DNA from: Acidimicrobiia bacterium | GTDB lineage: Bacteria; Actinomycetota; Acidimicrobiia; Acidimicrobiales; JACDCH01 | Direction: 5' to 3' | Length of the DNA stretch: 6,247 nucleotides | Assembly (NCBI GenBank): GCA_013694495.1 | Contig: JACDCH010000284.1 | Span: forward strand, 1-6,247 | Shown: in pieces, positions 4,599-6,247 of the stretch | How positions within the stretch are numbered: position 1 is the stretch's first letter | Layout: every line of letters begins with the position of its first letter | Notes under the pieces: generated by a model | The model's database searches: none | The model's input: only the letters and a program-made list of their open reading frames with translations | What the model was told of the DNA's origin: nothing | Position numbers and translations under genes: made by a program

Positions 4599-6247
4599 CC
4601 GCGCCGTTCGAGCGGCTGCTCCAGCCCGGGTCGCTGGGGCCGCTCGAGCTGCGCAACCGCATCGCCCTCTGCCCGATGGGCGTGAACCTGGGCGAGCCCG
4701 ACGGCACGGCCGGCGACGATCTCGTCGCCTGGTTCCACGCCCGGGCCCGGGGCGGGGCCGGGCTGATCCTCGTCGGGTCGGCGTCGGTGTCTTACCCCGA
4801 CGGCTCCTACGACGCCCGCCAGGTGGCTCTCTCCGACGATCGCTTCATCCCCGGGCTGCGACGCCTGACGGACGCCGTGCGGGCGCAAGGCGCGGCGAGC
4901 GCCGCGCAGCTCGTGCACGACGGGGCCAACTCGTTGTTCGACATCAGCCGCGGGCAGCCGCTGCTCGTGCCGTCGAAGCGCCGGCCCCCGCCCAACGACG
5001 AGCTCTCGCTGATGCTCACGCCCGACGAGCTGGCCGACACGATGGCGCCGTTCGCATCACCGTCAGCGGCCTACTCGGTGCGGGTGGCAACCGACGCCGA
5101 CCTCGAGGCCGTGGTCACCGCCTTCGCCGGCGCCGCGGCACGAGCGGTCGAGGCCGGCTTCGACGCGATCGAGATCCATGCTGGGCACGGCTACCTGATC
5201 GACGCCTTCCTGTCGCCGCAGACGAACCGGCGCGACGACGGGTGGGGCGGCGACGCCACGGCGCGGGCGACGCTCCTGGTCGAGGTGGTGCGCGCGGTGC
5301 GGGCCGCGGTGGGCGCCGGCGTGGCCGTGTGGGCCCGCATCGGGGCCGAGGAGCGCCATCGAGACCCCGGCCAGACGGTCGACGACGCGCTGACGGCGGC
5401 CCGGATCGCCGTGGCCGCCGGCCTCGACGCGGTCCACGTGACGAGCTACGCCGAGCCGATGGTCGCCACCGGCATCACGGACGGCCACACGCCGCACGTC
5501 CCCGGCGCCCTGCTCCCGTTCGCGGCCCGCTTCCGGGCGGAGCTCGGGATGCCGGTGATCGCCATGGGGCGCCTGACGCCGGAGGCGGCCGAGGCGGCGC
5601 TGGCCGACGGCGCCGCCGACGTGATCGCCATGGGCCGCCCCCTCATCGCCGACCCCGACCTGCCGCGCAAGCTCGCCGCCGGCCGGCGGGACACGGTGCG
5701 ACCGTGCGCCTACCAGTACCGCTGCATCGGTGCGATCTTCCGGAACCAGGTCGTGCGCTGCACCGTGAACGCCGACGTCGGGCACGAGGCGGCGGCGACC
5801 GAGTCGTCGGCCCCGCCCCGTTCGGTGCTGGTGGTCGGCGGCGGTCCCGCCGGGCTCGAGGCGGCCCGGCGGCTCGCGGAGCGAGGCCACACCGTCGAGC
5901 TGTGGGAGGCGAGCGACAGGTTGGGTGGGACCCTGCGGCTCGCCGAGCTGGCCGACCCCGACCTGCTCGGGCTGGCCGACTGGCTGGCCGGTGCCGCGGT
6001 CGATGCCGGCGTGCGCGTCCGCTTCGGCGTCGTCGACCAGGAGCCGCCCGTCGACCTCGATGTCGTCGTCGACGCCACCGGCGGGCGCTGGGATGCCGTC
6101 GACGGCGCCGTCGGGCCCGGCGACCTCGAGCCGTTCCTGCGGGGCGACGAGGGCGTGCTCGGCCCGGTCGTCGACGTCGTGGGTTCGTCGAAGGCGGCGC
6201 TGTCGATCGCCCGGGCGGTGCGGGCCCGGGGTCGGGTCGTGCGGCTC
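4595..6247 (+). CDS. NADH:flavin oxidoreductase, 2,4-dienoyl-CoA reductase type (OYE barrel plus FAD/NAD domain), 3' end cut by window
   Basis: Multi-domain flavoenzyme that reduces activated C=C bonds; 551 residues are present of a family usually around 640-680. From the GTG at 4595 the frame stays open to the window edge. Domain order: FMN-binding OYE TIM barrel (1-365) with LRNRIALCPMG (19-29), QLVHDG (105-110), IHAGHGYLIDAFLSPQTN (194-211, substrate-anchoring pair H195/H198, Y200), WARIG (246-250), AMGRL (323-327) and AMGRPLIADPDLPRK (345-359); a cysteine segment (371-389); then a dinucleotide-binding fold with VVGGGPAGLEAA (413-424) and LGGTL (443-447). Only three cysteines (C371, C377, C389) are found where the family has four for a 4Fe-4S cluster; the second position is Q374. 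A longer stretch than usual (about 141-169) precedes the FMN/substrate helix. The start overlaps the previous stop as GTGA (4595-4598) without a Shine-Dalgarno, implying translational coupling. The substrate is unknown; steroid or enoyl compounds are plausible from context. Confidence 0.93.
   Translation, partial: MTAPFERLLQPGSLGPLELRNRIALCPMGVNLGEPDGTAGDDLVAWFHARARGGAGLILVGSASVSYPDGSYDARQVALSDDRFIPGLRRLTDAVRAQGAASAAQLVHDGANSLFDISRGQPLLVPSKRRPPPNDELSLMLTPDELADTMAPFASPSAAYSVRVATDADLEAVVTAFAGAAARAVEAGFDAIEIHAGHGYLIDAFLSPQTNRRDDGWGGDATARATLLVEVVRAVRAAVGAGVAVWARIGAEERHRDPGQTVDDALTAARIAVAAGLDAVHVTSYAEPMVATGITDGHTPHVPGALLPFAARFRAELGMPVIAMGRLTPEAAEAALADGAADVIAMGRPLIADPDLPRKLAAGRRDTVRPCAYQYRCIGAIFRNQVVRCTVNADVGHEAAATESSAPPRSVLVVGGGPAGLEAARRLAERGHTVELWEASDRLGGTLRLAELADPDLLGLADWLAGAAVDAGVRVRFGVVDQEPPVDLDVVVDATGGRWDAVDGAVGPGDLEPFLRGDEGVLGPVVDVVGSSKAALSIARAVRARGRVVRL

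Noticed and set aside
5063..5890. A 275-codon open frame on the minus strand
   Set aside because: Antisense shadow of the flavin oxidoreductase barrel; the sense frame carries the full set of FMN motifs.

Overview
The window is very GC-rich with strong G/C preference at third codon positions, uses GTG starts, and has short or leaderless gene starts. With its gene content (amidohydrolase-2, tandem-barrel protein, old-yellow-enzyme reductase, aldehyde dehydrogenase) this points to a high-GC actinobacterium, perhaps an Acidimicrobiia-type lineage. That placement is inference from style and content; there is no rRNA or other taxonomic marker here.

Layout. Two divergent transcription units meet at a 35-bp intergenic region (2564-2598). 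Leftward (minus strand) runs a complete NAD(P)-dependent aldehyde dehydrogenase (2563 to 1106), then, after a 29-bp gap, an acyltransferase-3 (OafA/YrhL-type) membrane protein that leaves the window at its C-terminal end. Rightward (plus strand) run a complete amidohydrolase-2 family metal-dependent hydrolase (2599-3807), a protein of unknown function that looks like two tandem EthD/Dabb-like alpha+beta barrel halves (3819-4598), and a long NADH:flavin oxidoreductase of the 2,4-dienoyl-CoA reductase type (from 4595) that is cut by the right edge. The three plus-strand genes are spaced 11 bp and -4 bp and should be one operon. Coding density is essentially complete; no stretch over 300 bases lacks a gene, and I see no RNA genes, mobile elements or CRISPR.

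Control. The divergent intergenic region holds a perfect 9-bp inverted repeat with a 2-bp spacer (gactagaac-ac-gttctagtc, 2571-2590). Its core fits the published KstR operator pattern TnnAACnnGTTnnA at every fixed position. Each outer edge forms a TAnnnT -10 hexamer lying 6 or 7 bp from an ATG, so both units probably produce leaderless or nearly leaderless mRNAs and are repressed together by one TetR-family regulator not encoded in the window.

Working model (inference): a small substrate-inducible catabolic cluster for a lipid, steroid or other alicyclic/aromatic compound. The flavin enzyme would reduce an activated C=C bond, the amidohydrolase-2 enzyme would hydrolyse or decarboxylate an intermediate, the aldehyde dehydrogenase would oxidise an aldehyde, and the barrel protein would have an unassigned catalytic or binding role. 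The most unusual points are the operator/promoter architecture, the uncharacterised tandem-barrel protein, and a flavin reductase that lacks one of the four cysteines normally holding its iron-sulfur cluster.
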